Source: JADJEK01 sp052034255 (GTDB taxonomy: Bacteria > Planctomycetota > B15-G4 > JADJEK01). From it: 64,000 nt of DNA. Under the pieces are notes generated by a model, which was not told the DNA's origin, made no database searches, and saw only the letters and a list, made by a program, of their open reading frames with translations. Made by a program: the position numbers and the translations under genes. Positions 28,619 to 38,039 of this stretch are shown one piece after another; the first letter of the stretch is position 1; every line of letters starts with the position of its first letter. The stretch lies in assembly GCA_052034255.1 (NCBI GenBank), contig JBPOIU010000019.1, positions 1 through 64,000 of the forward strand, written 5' to 3'.

Positions 28619-29872
28619 TCACGGGATCACCGTGAGGGTGTCGGTTCCGATGCCGGTCTTCACGATCGGCGAGCCGCCAAGTGCGACCTTGTAGAAGTAG
28701 ACGTCGTCGTTGCCCTTGCCGGCACGAACGGCGAGATCGCCGTCGATGGTGACCGCGGACAGAGTGAACTCGTTGTCGCCGCCGCGCAGATCGAACGAAA
28801 CGTCGCCACCGCAGGACGATTCCGTGTACGTCAGGCTGTCGACGCCATTCTTCGTCCGAACGACGATCGCGCCACTGACGTCGAGCTTGCTGAGCCACGA
28901 CCACGTCGAAGTCACTGAACGCAGATCCATGCGCAGATTGCCGTGGATCCAAGTCGGATGGATGAACGACGTCAGCGTCTCGGCCGCGTTCGACGTCCAC
29001 AGCAAGTCCCCCCACACCTCGCTCAGGATGACGCCGAACGTCGCGACCTGCCCCTTGCCCGCGACGACGCGTGCGCGTCCCTCGATCTTGCTCTCGACGA
29101 GCGAAACCGACACGTCGCCCGTGCCACGAACGTCCAGGTTCGCATGGAACATCGACCCCGCGATCGCGATCGCGCTGAACGGCACGACCGCACGAATGTC
29201 GGCCTTGCCGTCCACGGTCGTGTTCGTCACCTCGATCGTCTTCGGTGACGCACCGACCAACGTGAGGTTGCGACCGATCGAGCTGTCCTCGAGTCGTGTC
29301 GACCCGAACGTCCCCAATGCCGAGGCGGTACCGAAACCGATGGCCGCGTCGCGCTTGATCGTCGAAGTCCGGATCCGATAGGCGACTCCGGCCGCGCCAC
29401 TCTTGACTCGCAAGTCGCGACCGACCGACATCCCGTCGAGCGCGAGAGAATCGCGATCCGCGCCCTTCTCGATGCGCACGTCCCGGCCGATCGTCGCGTT
29501 GTTGACGCCGAAGAAATCCTCGCCGGACCCCAACCTCACGCGCAGGTCACGTGGCGCGATGCCGGCGAAGTCGACGCGGTCGTCGCCTCCGCCCATGTCG
29601 AACACGACATCGCGCGCGACTCCGTAGAACGTGTCGGCCGTGAAGCCGTTGATCGTCGTCGGCGACAACGTCGACTGGATCGCCCAGTAGTTCCCGCCCG
29701 GCGAATAGAACACCGCGATGTCGTCGCGGACCTCCGAGCCCTTGACGACGAGGTCACCGGACTTCGACACGAACGCCTCGACGTCGGCAGCGCGGGCACT
29801 CGCACCCACCGACGCGATGAACGCGAACGCTGTTAGAGCAAGACCTTGCGACCGGAACTTCGAACCAAGCAT
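28619..29872 (-). CDS. Secreted repeat protein, paralog of the gene at 27297-28565
   Basis: 417 residues with a signal peptide (GLALTAFAFIASVGASARA). It shows the same architecture as its tandem partner: NKSGDL/SKSGDLVVKG start, TTINGF, VARDVVFDMGGGDDRVDFAG, repeated IGRDVRIEKGADRD and VGRDLRVKSGA units, ETLTSFIHPTW, TSTWSWLSKL, NEFTLSAVTIDGDL and a terminal GTDTLTVIP. A right-handed beta-helix is a reasonable guess. A good AGGAGG (29879-29884) precedes the ATG at 29872. It is divergent from the ECF sigma gene across about 200 bases, so it is a candidate target of that regulator. Confidence 0.75.
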   Translation of the reverse strand: MLGSKFRSQGLALTAFAFIASVGASARAADVEAFVSKSGDLVVKGSEVRDDIAVFYSPGGNYWAIQSTLSPTTINGFTADTFYGVARDVVFDMGGGDDRVDFAGIAPRDLRVRLGSGEDFFGVNNATIGRDVRIEKGADRDSLALDGMSVGRDLRVKSGAAGVAYRIRTSTIKRDAAIGFGTASALGTFGSTRLEDSSIGRNLTLVGASPKTIEVTNTTVDGKADIRAVVPFSAIAIAGSMFHANLDVRGTGDVSVSLVESKIEGRARVVAGKGQVATFGVILSEVWGDLLWTSNAAETLTSFIHPTWIHGNLRMDLRSVTSTWSWLSKLDVSGAIVVRTKNGVDSLTYTESSCGGDVSFDLRGGDNEFTLSAVTIDGDLAVRAGKGNDDVYFYKVALGGSPIVKTGIGTDTLTVIP

Positions 29873-30074
29873 GGGAGCCTCCTTCGCGTGGCCATCGACG
29901 CTCGACCGCGGACTCGCGGCAGGGGTCGGGACAAAGGTCGCCACGAGGAACGCAGCCTGGCCCCCCAACGAATTTCGCCCGATTTCGCCCAAAGCCGCCT
30001 CGAACCCGTCCAGAGCGCAGTCGCTACTCTCGGCCCAGTTGCCGGTGCCTCGTTCTCCGGGCAGGATCGGGGCC

Positions 30075-30704
30075 ATGAGCGACGAGCCATCACCCGACCT
30101 CGAGGGATTGACGCGCGCCATCCAGGCGTGGACGGGCGGCGACCCTGCCGCCGAACACGACGTGTTCTCACGCCTGCAGCAGGAGTTGCGAAGGATCGCG
30201 CGCGCTCAGCTCGGCGCGGAGGCGAACCGCCACACGCTGCAACCCACGGCGCTCGTGCATGAAGCCTGGGTCAAACTGTTCCACACCGGCAACCCCGGCG
30301 TCGAAGGTCGATCGCATCTGGTCGGACTGATGGCGAAGGCGATGCGATCGGTACTCGTCGACCACGCGCGTGCGAAGGCAGCCCAAAAGCGCGGCAGTTC
30401 GGCGCGGCCGTTGTCCCTCGATGCGACCGGGGTCGTTCGCTCCGACGACTCTGGCCTCACGGTCGAACCCGCCGACTTGCTCGTCGTCGACGAGACGATC
30501 GAGCGGCTGCGCGCGGTCGACGCAGAATTGGCTCAGGTCGTCGAACTGCGTTTCTGGGCCGGACTCACGAACGAGGACATCGCGTCCGCGCTACGCGTCC
30601 ATCCACACACGGTCGAGCGTCGCTTCCAATTGGCACGGGCGTGGATGCAGCGCGAGCTGGATCGCGCGGCAACCCGCTCGCGTGACGACGGGCCGCGTGC
30701 ATGA
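30075..30704 (+). CDS. ECF-type RNA polymerase sigma factor
   Basis: 209 residues. Sigma region 2 is visible around LRRIARAQLGAEANRHTLQPTALVHEAWVKL and region 4 around ELAQVVELRFWAGLTNEDIASALRVHPHTVERRFQLARAWMQREL. This is the Planctomycete-type ECF subgroup that is usually paired with Ser/Thr kinases. The N-terminus starts at 30075; upstream in-frame codons run into the divergent intergenic region. The stop overlaps the kinase start by four bases (ATGA), so sigma and kinase are coupled and probably form one signalling unit. No anti-sigma factor is seen nearby. Confidence 0.92.
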   Translation: MSDEPSPDLEGLTRAIQAWTGGDPAAEHDVFSRLQQELRRIARAQLGAEANRHTLQPTALVHEAWVKLFHTGNPGVEGRSHLVGLMAKAMRSVLVDHARAKAAQKRGSSARPLSLDATGVVRSDDSGLTVEPADLLVVDETIERLRAVDAELAQVVELRFWAGLTNEDIASALRVHPHTVERRFQLARAWMQRELDRAATRSRDDGPRA

Positions 30705-33700
30705 ACGATCGCTGGCACGACGTCCGCACGTGGTTCGAACGAGCCCTCGACCACCCCGCCACCGAGCGCGAAGCGTTCGTGAAGAGCCAATGCGGAGACG
30801 ATCCAGGCTTGGTCGAAGAAGTCGTCGAGTTGCTGCGCGCGGCGGCGCGCGACTCGAGTCTGAGTGCTGCACTCGAATCCGGACCCTTGCGCGCACCGGC
30901 CGCACTCGCGATCGGCGATCGCGTCGGTCGGTATCGACTGGAACGCGTCCTCGGCCATGGCGGCATGGGAACCGTGTGGGCCGCGAGGCAGGACGCGCCC
31001 GATCGGTTGGTCGCGTTGAAGGTCTTGCACCACGCGCTCGCACGACCCGAGGACGCGGCGCGATTCCGGTTCGAAGCCGAAGTGCTCGCACGGTTGCGCC
31101 ATCCGAGCATCGCCCAGATCCACGAGGCGGGCCAACTCGACGGCGGGCAGCCCTATTTCGCGCTCGAGTACGTCGACGGCGGCACGCCGCTGCATGCCTA
31201 CGTGAAGTCGCACGCGCTCCCGCGCAGCGGACGTTTGGCGCTGCTCGCGACGATTTGCGACGCCGTCGCACACGGACACCAGCGCGGCGTGGTGCATCGG
31301 GACCTGAAGTCCGCAAACGTCCTCGTCGACTCCGCCGGATTTCCGAAGGTGATCGACTTCGGCATCGCCCGAGCGATCGACGTCGGCGCAGTCGATGCGC
31401 CGTCGTTCACGCGCACCGGCGAAGTCGTCGGCACGTTGTCGTCGATGGCCCCCGAGCAACTCGACACCGCGGTCGACGCGGTGGACGTGCGCACCGACGT
31501 CTACCAACTCGGTGTGATGCTCTACCAACTGCTGACGGATCGTCTGCCGATCGACCTCGCGGGCGCTTCGATCGTCGAAGCCGCGCGCCGCATCGAGACC
31601 GAGGACCCTGCGCCGCCGTCGACCTTGGTCCACGACGGACCCCGTGAACTCGATTGGATTGCCGCCCGCGCGCTCGCGAAGGACAAGGAGCGACGCTACG
31701 CATCGGCATCCGAGTTCGCGGCCGACCTGCGTCGGCATCTGGCCGGCGAAGCCGTGCTCGCCGCGCCGGACGGACTGGCGTACCGCGTTGCCGTGTTCAC
31801 GCGGCGGCATCGGATCGGACTGATCGCGACGGCTGTCGCGATGTTCGGCCTCGCGGGCGGACTCGTCGCCGCACTGCGCGCGCGCAGTAGCGAGTTCGAT
31901 GCACGTGTGCGCGCCGAGTCGGCGTTGCGACGCGCACGCTCGGCGAACGCGTTCATGGTCGGCATTTTCTCGGCGGCCCGCCCCGACGAGAGCGGCCGCG
32001 ACGTCCGCGTCCGCGACGTGTTGTCGGTCGCGGACCTCGATCTCGCCCGCGGCTTCGATGGTCCACCGGAGGTAGAGACTGCCGCGCGTGCGACCCTCGG
32101 AGCATCGTGGCTCGCACTCGACATCGTCGACGCCGCCGAGCCGCACCTCGTGGCGGCGTATGAACTGCGCGAACGCACACTAGGCCCCGACGATCCCGAG
32201 ACACTGGACTCGTTGCGCGACCTCGCGACACTGCGGAGCCGACAGGGCCGCGCTCAGGAAGCTCGACGGCTGTTCGAGGAGTTGGTCGAACGCGGCACGC
32301 GTGTGCTCGGCTTGGACCATCCAGATCCCTGGCAGGCACGCGCCCACTTCGCAGTCGTGCTCCAGGCCTGTGGGGATTTGACGAACGCCGAGCGCGAAGC
32401 ACGTGCGGCCAAAGACGCGCTCGCGCGTCTCGTCTCGGCCGCCGATGTGCGACGATCCGACGCCGAGCAAGCCCTGACTTCGATCCTCGAAGCGCGTGGC
32501 GACGACGGGGGCGCGATCGAACTCGCGCGCGCTTCGTACGAACGCTTGCGGTCCGCCCTCGGTCCAACGCACCCGCGTTCGTTGTCCGCGGCCAACCAAC
32601 TCGGCCGCCTGTCGATCGATGGCGGGCGCGTCGACGAAGGCGTCGCGCTGCTCGAGAACGCCCTGAAGGCGAGCGTCGAACGACTCGGAGCGGATCACGA
32701 CATGACGCTGCGCGTCGAGGAGAGCCTACTCACCTCCCTGCGCCATTCCGCGCGCGCCGACGAAGCGGCTCGTCGGTTCGTCGACGTGATCGCGCGCCGG
32801 ACGCGCAAGGACGGGGCCACCCATTACCGGACGCTGCAAGACCGCGGCGTGCTAGGCACCTCGCTCGCACGACTGGGTCGAGTCGACGAAGCCCTCGGCG
32901 AACTCAACGAGGCGCACGCGCTCGCGGTGACCGCGCTCGGCGCCGACGATCCGATCACGCTACAGCTGGCGACGTGGCTCGCGCAGACGCGACTCGATTC
33001 CGGCGACGTCGACGGCGCGGAAGCAGACCTCCGTCGCGTGCTCGACTCGCCGGAAGCGATCCAGCACGCTACGGCGCCCCGCATGCTCGCGATCAAGGAG
33101 ACCCTCGCGCTCGTGTTGCGCGATTCCGGTCGCGCGGCCGACGGTGCCCCGTTGATGCGCGACGTGTTGGACGCGCGCAGGCGCGCACTCGGCGACGGCG
33201 CACTCGACACATTGCGTGCATTCTTGAATGCCTCCGGTCTCGAAGCGATGACCGGGAACCTCGAGGTCGCGACGCAGTACGCGCGATCCGCGCACTCGGG
33301 ATTCCGCGCGATCTACGGCGGCGACCACGTCGCGGTCCTGGTGTCGACCCAAACGCTGGCAACGATCCTCGGTCGGCGCGGCGACTGGACCGCGGCGCTG
33401 CCGTTGCAAGAGGACGCGCTCGCGCTGTCGACACGACTGTTCGGCGACGAGCACCCGGCGGTTCATGACGCGGCCGGTGAGCTCGGGATGTCGCTGAGAC
33501 GGGTCGAGCGGTTCGAAGAAGCGCGACCGCTGTTGTCCCGAGCAATGGTCTCCCGCGAGCGCGCGTTCGGTAGGGACAGCCCATGGAGTCGTTCGGCGCG
33601 AGCCGAATATGCCGCCTCCTGCCTCGACCTCGGTGACGTGGTCGGCGCCTTTGGCGCGATCGACGAACTCGCCGAGAACGACGACGAGCTCGTCGCTGTC

Positions 33701-33925
33701 GCACGCGCGTGGACGGCCGTCGACCGTTCGTCTGCTCCTGAGTTCACGTTCGGTTCGACCGTCGACGCGACCTCGCGCTTCGCGGCCCGGCTCGCCGGCG
33801 TCGTTGCACGCTCCGATTCACCAGAGCTCGGCAAGACGCTACGCCTAGCCCTCCTCGCGCATGCCGCCACGATTGCGGCCCCCGCCGAGGCGATCGCCGA
33901 ACTGGAAGCGCTGGCCGCGCCGTGA
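30701..33925 (+). CDS. Membrane Ser/Thr protein kinase with C-terminal TPR domain
   Basis: 1074 residues. A short N-terminal helical region (to about 75) precedes a Hanks-type kinase domain with the glycine loop GHGGMGTV at 85-92, Lys in VALKVL, catalytic HRDLKSAN (Asp201) and DFGIAR (Asp219), then the APE-like MAPEQ. One membrane helix follows at about 371-393 (IGLIATAVAMFGLAGGLVAAL). The rest (about 450-1070) is made of tetratricopeptide-like repeats (AEPHLVAAYELRERTLGPDDPETL, LDEGVALLENAL). The domain order fits an intracellular kinase with an extracytoplasmic TPR sensor, or the reverse. It overlaps the ECF sigma gene by four bases, suggesting phosphorylation-based control of that sigma factor; this is inference. 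Confidence 0.92.
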   Translation: MNDRWHDVRTWFERALDHPATEREAFVKSQCGDDPGLVEEVVELLRAAARDSSLSAALESGPLRAPAALAIGDRVGRYRLERVLGHGGMGTVWAARQDAPDRLVALKVLHHALARPEDAARFRFEAEVLARLRHPSIAQIHEAGQLDGGQPYFALEYVDGGTPLHAYVKSHALPRSGRLALLATICDAVAHGHQRGVVHRDLKSANVLVDSAGFPKVIDFGIARAIDVGAVDAPSFTRTGEVVGTLSSMAPEQLDTAVDAVDVRTDVYQLGVMLYQLLTDRLPIDLAGASIVEAARRIETEDPAPPSTLVHDGPRELDWIAARALAKDKERRYASASEFAADLRRHLAGEAVLAAPDGLAYRVAVFTRRHRIGLIATAVAMFGLAGGLVAALRARSSEFDARVRAESALRRARSANAFMVGIFSAARPDESGRDVRVRDVLSVADLDLARGFDGPPEVETAARATLGASWLALDIVDAAEPHLVAAYELRERTLGPDDPETLDSLRDLATLRSRQGRAQEARRLFEELVERGTRVLGLDHPDPWQARAHFAVVLQACGDLTNAEREARAAKDALARLVSAADVRRSDAEQALTSILEARGDDGGAIELARASYERLRSALGPTHPRSLSAANQLGRLSIDGGRVDEGVALLENALKASVERLGADHDMTLRVEESLLTSLRHSARADEAARRFVDVIARRTRKDGATHYRTLQDRGVLGTSLARLGRVDEALGELNEAHALAVTALGADDPITLQLATWLAQTRLDSGDVDGAEADLRRVLDSPEAIQHATAPRMLAIKETLALVLRDSGRAADGAPLMRDVLDARRRALGDGALDTLRAFLNASGLEAMTGNLEVATQYARSAHSGFRAIYGGDHVAVLVSTQTLATILGRRGDWTAALPLQEDALALSTRLFGDEHPAVHDAAGELGMSLRRVERFEEARPLLSRAMVSRERAFGRDSPWSRSARAEYAASCLDLGDVVGAFGAIDELAENDDELVAVARAWTAVDRSSAPEFTFGSTVDATSRFAARLAGVVARSDSPELGKTLRLALLAHAATIAAPAEAIAELEALAAP

Positions 33926-33988
33926 CGGGCGCAGTAGATCGCTCGTAGCTGAAGGCCCGACAGGAGTTTCGGCACGGATCCGACCGAT

Positions 33989-36709
33989 ATGTCGAACACG
34001 TCTGCCGACCTCGAGGATCGTCCGATGGCGGAACACGCCGACGCCGAACGTGCCCGCCTCGCCGAGGACGAGGCCCGCACGAAGAACTGGAAACGCTTCG
34101 GGCCCTATTTGGCCGAGCGCCAATGGGGCACGGTCCGCGAGGACTACTCGAAGGACGGCGAGTGTTGGGACTACTTCCCGTTCGAACAGTCGCACACCCG
34201 CGCATACCGGTGGGGTGAGGACGGCCTGCTCGGCATCACCGATCGGGAGTGTCGCCTGTGCTTCGCGGTCGCGCTGTGGAACGGCAAGGACCCGATCCTC
34301 AAAGAGCGTCTCTACGGCCTGAACGGCAAACAGGGCAACCACGGCGAAGACGTCAAGGAGGTCTACTACTACCTCGACTCGACGCCGACCCATTCGTACA
34401 TGCGCGCGCAGTACTCGTACCCGCACGCGGAGTTCCCGTACGCGCGGTTGATCGACGAGAACGCGAAGCGCGATCGGGAGCAGCGCGAGTTCGAACTCAC
34501 CGACACCGGCGTGTTCGCCGAGTCGCGGTACTTCGACGTGATCGCCGAATACGCGAAGGCGAGCCCGGACGACGTGCTCATCCGATTGAACGTCGTCAAC
34601 CGCGGCCCGGAGCGCGCACGCATCCATGTGCTGCCGCAATTGTGGTTCCGCAACACGTGGAGTTGGGGCGACACGTACGACGACACGCGCACGAAGCCCG
34701 CACTGCGCAAGATGAGCGCGCACACCGTGCTCGCCGAACATCCGACGCTCGGCACGTTCCAGTGGTGCGTGGACTCCACGCAGGACGGCAAGACCGCGCC
34801 GCTGCTGTTCACCGAGAACGAATCGAATCTGCGCGCGTTGTTCTCGACCGAGAACGCTTCGCCGTACGTGAAGGACGCGTTCCACGGCGTCGTCGTCCAT
34901 GGCGAGCATCAACGGGCGAACCCGCGCTCGCAGGGCACGAAATGCGCCGCGTGGTTCGTTCTCGATCTCGAGCCCGGGGCGACCCAGGTGCTCCGAATGC
35001 GCTTGCGGCCAGCCGACGCGCGTGGCTGCGAAGCGTTCCACGAGGACTTCGACACCACGTTCGCCGTGCGCGAAGCCGAGGCCGACGACTTCTTCGCCTC
35101 GATCCTGCCGGCGAACGAACGCCCGGAAGAACGACGCGTGGCGCGGCAGGCGTACGCGGGCTTGCTGTGGAGCAAGCAGTTCTATCACTACGTCGTCGCG
35201 GACTGGTTGGCGGGCGATCCCGCGCAGCCGAAGCCTCCCCCGCAGCGGTCCACGGGACGCAATGCCGACTGGCCGCATCTGTTCAACCGCGACGTCATCT
35301 CGATGCCGGACAAGTGGGAGTACCCGTGGTATGCGGCGTGGGACCTCGCGTTCCACACGATCCCGTTCGCGCGCATCGATCCCGCGTTCGCGAAGGACCA
35401 GCTGCTGCTGTTCCTGCGCGAGTGGTACATGCACCCGAACGGCCAGATCCCCGCGTACGAGTGGAACTTCTCGGACGTCAATCCACCGGTCCACGCTTGG
35501 GCCACGTGGCGCGTCTACAAGATGACCGCGAAGCGCGGCGAGCGCGATCGCGCATTCCTCGCACGCGTGTTCCAGAAACTGCTGATCAACTTCACTTGGT
35601 GGGTGAACCGCAAAGACCTGCATGGCAAGCACGTCTTCGCCGGCGGCTTCCTCGGTCTCGACAACATCGGCGTGTTCGATCGCAGCAAGCCGTTGCCGAA
35701 AGGCGGGCACCTCGAGCAGGCCGACGGCACGGCGTGGATGGCGTTCTATTGCCTGACGATGCTCGCGATCGCGCTCGAACTGGCGCAAGAAGACCCGGCC
35801 GCCGAAGACATGGCGTCGAAGTTCTTCGAGCACTTCGTCGCGATCGTCGACGCGATGAACACGCTGAACGGCTCCGGGCTGTGGGATTCGACCGACGGCT
35901 TCTACTACGACCTCATGCATTGCGACGGCCACGCGACTCCGATCCGCGTGCGTTCGATGGTCGGACTGATCCCGTTGTTCGCGGCCGAGATCCTCGACGA
36001 GGACCACATCGCGAACCTCCACGGCTTCAAGAAACGCATGGCGTGGTTCCTGCGCCATCGTTCCGACCTCGCGCGCCACATCGCGTTCGCGGAGGCCGAT
36101 GAGCGCAGCTCGGGCAAGCGTCGCCTGTTGGCCGTCGTGCCGAGAGCGCGCCTCGAGCGCATGCTGAAGTACTTGCTCGACGAGAACGAGTTCTTGTCGC
36201 CGTACGGCGTGCGCTCCCTGTCGAAGGTCCACGCGGACAAGCCGTTCGTCCTCGACGTCGACGGCGAACAACACCGCGTCGACTATCAACCGGGCGAGTC
36301 GAACTCGGGCCTGTTCGGCGGCAACTCGAATTGGCGCGGACCGATCTGGTTCCCGCTGAACTACCTCCTGATCGAGGCGCTCGAGCGCCATCACCATTTC
36401 TACGGCGACGACTTGCAAGTCGAGTTCCCCACGGGCTCGGGTCGTAAAGCGACTCTGCTCGAGGTGTCCCGCGAACTCGGACGTCGCCTGACGCGCTTGT
36501 TCCTGCCCGACGAACACGGGGCTCGCCCATGCCACGGCGGCGATCCGCGTTACGCACGCGGTGGGACCGCGCAGGACCTCGTGTTGTTCCACGAGTACTT
36601 CCACGGCGACACCGGCGAGGGGCTCGGCGCGAGTCATCAAACCGGGTGGACCGCGCTGGTCGTGAAATTGCTCGAGGATCGCGCGCACGACCGCGTGCCC
36701 CCGCGCTGA
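33989..36709 (+). CDS. Glycoside hydrolase of the GH63 type
   Basis: 906 residues without a signal peptide. It resembles GH63-type (alpha,alpha)6-barrel glycosidases, including bacterial mannosyl/glucosylglycerate-hydrolase-like members. Segments typical of the family are NWKRFGPYLAERQWGTVREDYS near the start, DKWEYPWYAAWDLAFH, GQIPAYEWNFSDVNPP, LEQADGTAWMAFYC and GGNSNWRGPIWFPLNYLL. The first half forms a beta-sandwich domain (about 30-360) and the second the catalytic barrel. Probably cytoplasmic, acting on an internal glucoside such as a compatible solute; the exact substrate is not decided by sequence. It is separated from the kinase gene by 63 bases. Confidence 0.85.
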   Translation: MSNTSADLEDRPMAEHADAERARLAEDEARTKNWKRFGPYLAERQWGTVREDYSKDGECWDYFPFEQSHTRAYRWGEDGLLGITDRECRLCFAVALWNGKDPILKERLYGLNGKQGNHGEDVKEVYYYLDSTPTHSYMRAQYSYPHAEFPYARLIDENAKRDREQREFELTDTGVFAESRYFDVIAEYAKASPDDVLIRLNVVNRGPERARIHVLPQLWFRNTWSWGDTYDDTRTKPALRKMSAHTVLAEHPTLGTFQWCVDSTQDGKTAPLLFTENESNLRALFSTENASPYVKDAFHGVVVHGEHQRANPRSQGTKCAAWFVLDLEPGATQVLRMRLRPADARGCEAFHEDFDTTFAVREAEADDFFASILPANERPEERRVARQAYAGLLWSKQFYHYVVADWLAGDPAQPKPPPQRSTGRNADWPHLFNRDVISMPDKWEYPWYAAWDLAFHTIPFARIDPAFAKDQLLLFLREWYMHPNGQIPAYEWNFSDVNPPVHAWATWRVYKMTAKRGERDRAFLARVFQKLLINFTWWVNRKDLHGKHVFAGGFLGLDNIGVFDRSKPLPKGGHLEQADGTAWMAFYCLTMLAIALELAQEDPAAEDMASKFFEHFVAIVDAMNTLNGSGLWDSTDGFYYDLMHCDGHATPIRVRSMVGLIPLFAAEILDEDHIANLHGFKKRMAWFLRHRSDLARHIAFAEADERSSGKRRLLAVVPRARLERMLKYLLDENEFLSPYGVRSLSKVHADKPFVLDVDGEQHRVDYQPGESNSGLFGGNSNWRGPIWFPLNYLLIEALERHHHFYGDDLQVEFPTGSGRKATLLEVSRELGRRLTRLFLPDEHGARPCHGGDPRYARGGTAQDLVLFHEYFHGDTGEGLGASHQTGWTALVVKLLEDRAHDRVPPR

Positions 36710-36956
36710 TCCGCGGATTCCGCGCCGAACTCGCGCTCGCGGCCGAGCCATCGCCCGCGACCGCGCTCGCCGCGATGCAATTTCTACACGCGCACGCGGC
36801 GAGTGGGCGCGAACGACACGCTTCGGACGCATTTCCGGGCGCGAAACGGTGCCGGCGCACGGCACGCGAATCGCTCTACGGTTCTCCGAGCACGGGTGAT
36901 GCCCTGCCGATCGAATCGATCGCCGTGGCATCCCCACCTGCCAAAGGAGAACTGCC

Positions 36957-37223
36957 ATGCGCAATCACCGAACGAATCGCAACCGAGTCGTCGATCCGAA
37001 GGAGCACTTCGTCGGAGCCGCGACTGCGGCACGCGAGAACGTGCTCGAGATGCGTGACGCCGCCAAGGACATGGCCCGCAGCCAACTCGAACGCTTGTCG
37101 GCCGAAGTCGCGTCCCTGCGCGACCGCGTGGTCGCGAACGTCGAACAGCGGCCCGTGAAGTCGGTCCTCGTCGCGTTGGGTGCGGGTTTGTTGCTCGGCG
37201 TGTTCCTGGGTCGGCGCGGCTGA
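36957..37223 (+). CDS. YqjD/ElaB-like (DUF883) membrane-anchored protein
   Basis: 88 residues. An amphipathic, Ala- and Arg-rich helix (AATAARENVLEMRDAAKDMARSQLERLSAEVASLRDR) leads to a C-terminal membrane anchor (SVLVALGAGLLLGVFLGRRG). This is the DUF883 layout, whose Escherichia coli members associate with the inner membrane and ribosomes in stationary phase. AAAGGAG precedes the ATG at 36957. It heads a trio with a holin-like and a basic small protein, matching the yqjD-yqjE-yqjK order, although a 372-base gap with two large hairpins separates it from the second gene. Confidence 0.85.
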   Translation: MRNHRTNRNRVVDPKEHFVGAATAARENVLEMRDAAKDMARSQLERLSAEVASLRDRVVANVEQRPVKSVLVALGAGLLLGVFLGRRG

Positions 37224-37595
37224 TCGACCACGTCCGAGAATCGTCGCGAACAGCGACGATTCTCGGACGGAGTCGATCCCGCACCAGGTGTCCGAGGCGA
37301 CGGCAGTCGCCGCCCCGTTCAACAGGCACAGGTGTACGGCGTTGAATGACGCGAACAACCTGTGGATACGGCGGTCAAGACGTCGGTCGCTGCGCGACCG
37401 GGGCGCCGCCGGCGGCACCTTGTGCGTTCGGCCGTGAATCAATCCCTCGAAGCGCGGGATTGATTCACGGCCTCGAACACTCGATCGCGGCGGAGCGAGC
37501 CGCGGACGGATACGTCGGCGGCCGCCCACGCCCGAGTGTCGGCGACGCGCCGGCGCGGCCGCCCCCACCTGCGGACGCGCAACGAGAGGTCAACC
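37224..37595. other. Gene-free spacer with two large perfect hairpins
   Basis: 372 bases without a plausible gene. Hairpin 1 has 17-bp arms (37231-37247 and 37253-37269) with a 5-base loop, 7 bases after the DUF883 stop. Hairpin 2 has 16-bp arms (37431-37446 and 37456-37471) with a 9-base loop and no T-tract. The first may be a terminator; the second lies mid-spacer and may be regulatory or a repeat. GAGAGG precedes the next ATG. Confidence 0.6.
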
Positions 37596-38033
37596 ATGAA
37601 CGAGCCGAGTCCTGACCATCAGGAGTTCTCCCACTCCGCGCGTGCGGATGAACGAGCCGTGTTCGACCACCTCCAGGCGCTGGAACGCGACATCGCGACC
37701 GCCATTCGCGAAGCAGCAGTCCTCGCTTCGCTGCAAGTGGATCGGGCACGTGTGTGGGCACGGGAATCGATGTGGACCCTCGGAATGGTCGCGGTCAGCG
37801 CGCTGGCGATCCTGGCGTTGGTCGTCCTCGCGATCGTGCGGATCATGGCCGGGATCTGCGATGGACTGACGCAGTGGTTCGGGATGCCGTGGGCCGGCTC
37901 CCTCGGAGGCGGTCTCATCGGGCTCGGGATCGCGATCCTCGCCCTGCGCGGCGTGCGCCGCAGCATGTCCGAGGCGAACCTGCGCCGCATGCGCGAGAAG
38001 TACGACGGCACGCTCCCATCGACCAAGGAGTGA
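37596..38033 (+). CDS. Phage-holin-like membrane protein of the YqjE type
   Basis: 145 residues. After a soluble N-terminal helix (FDHLQALERDIATAIREAAVLASLQVDRARVWARESMW) come two membrane helices: LGMVAVSALAILALVVLAIVRIM and AGSLGGGLIGLGIAILAL. The Arg-rich tail (RGVRRSMSEANLRRMREKY) is cytoplasmic-like. This is the phage_holin_3_6/YqjE layout. It sits directly before a basic small gene with a 6-base gap and after the DUF883 gene. It probably belongs to a stress-linked envelope module, not to phage lysis, since no phage gene is nearby. Confidence 0.78.
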   Translation: MNEPSPDHQEFSHSARADERAVFDHLQALERDIATAIREAAVLASLQVDRARVWARESMWTLGMVAVSALAILALVVLAIVRIMAGICDGLTQWFGMPWAGSLGGGLIGLGIAILALRGVRRSMSEANLRRMREKYDGTLPSTKE

Positions 38034-38039
38034 ATCCGC

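Noticed and set aside
37596..38033. Prophage remnant because of the holin-like protein
   Set aside because: No other phage gene nearby; the gene order fits the yqjD-yqjE-yqjK stress operon.
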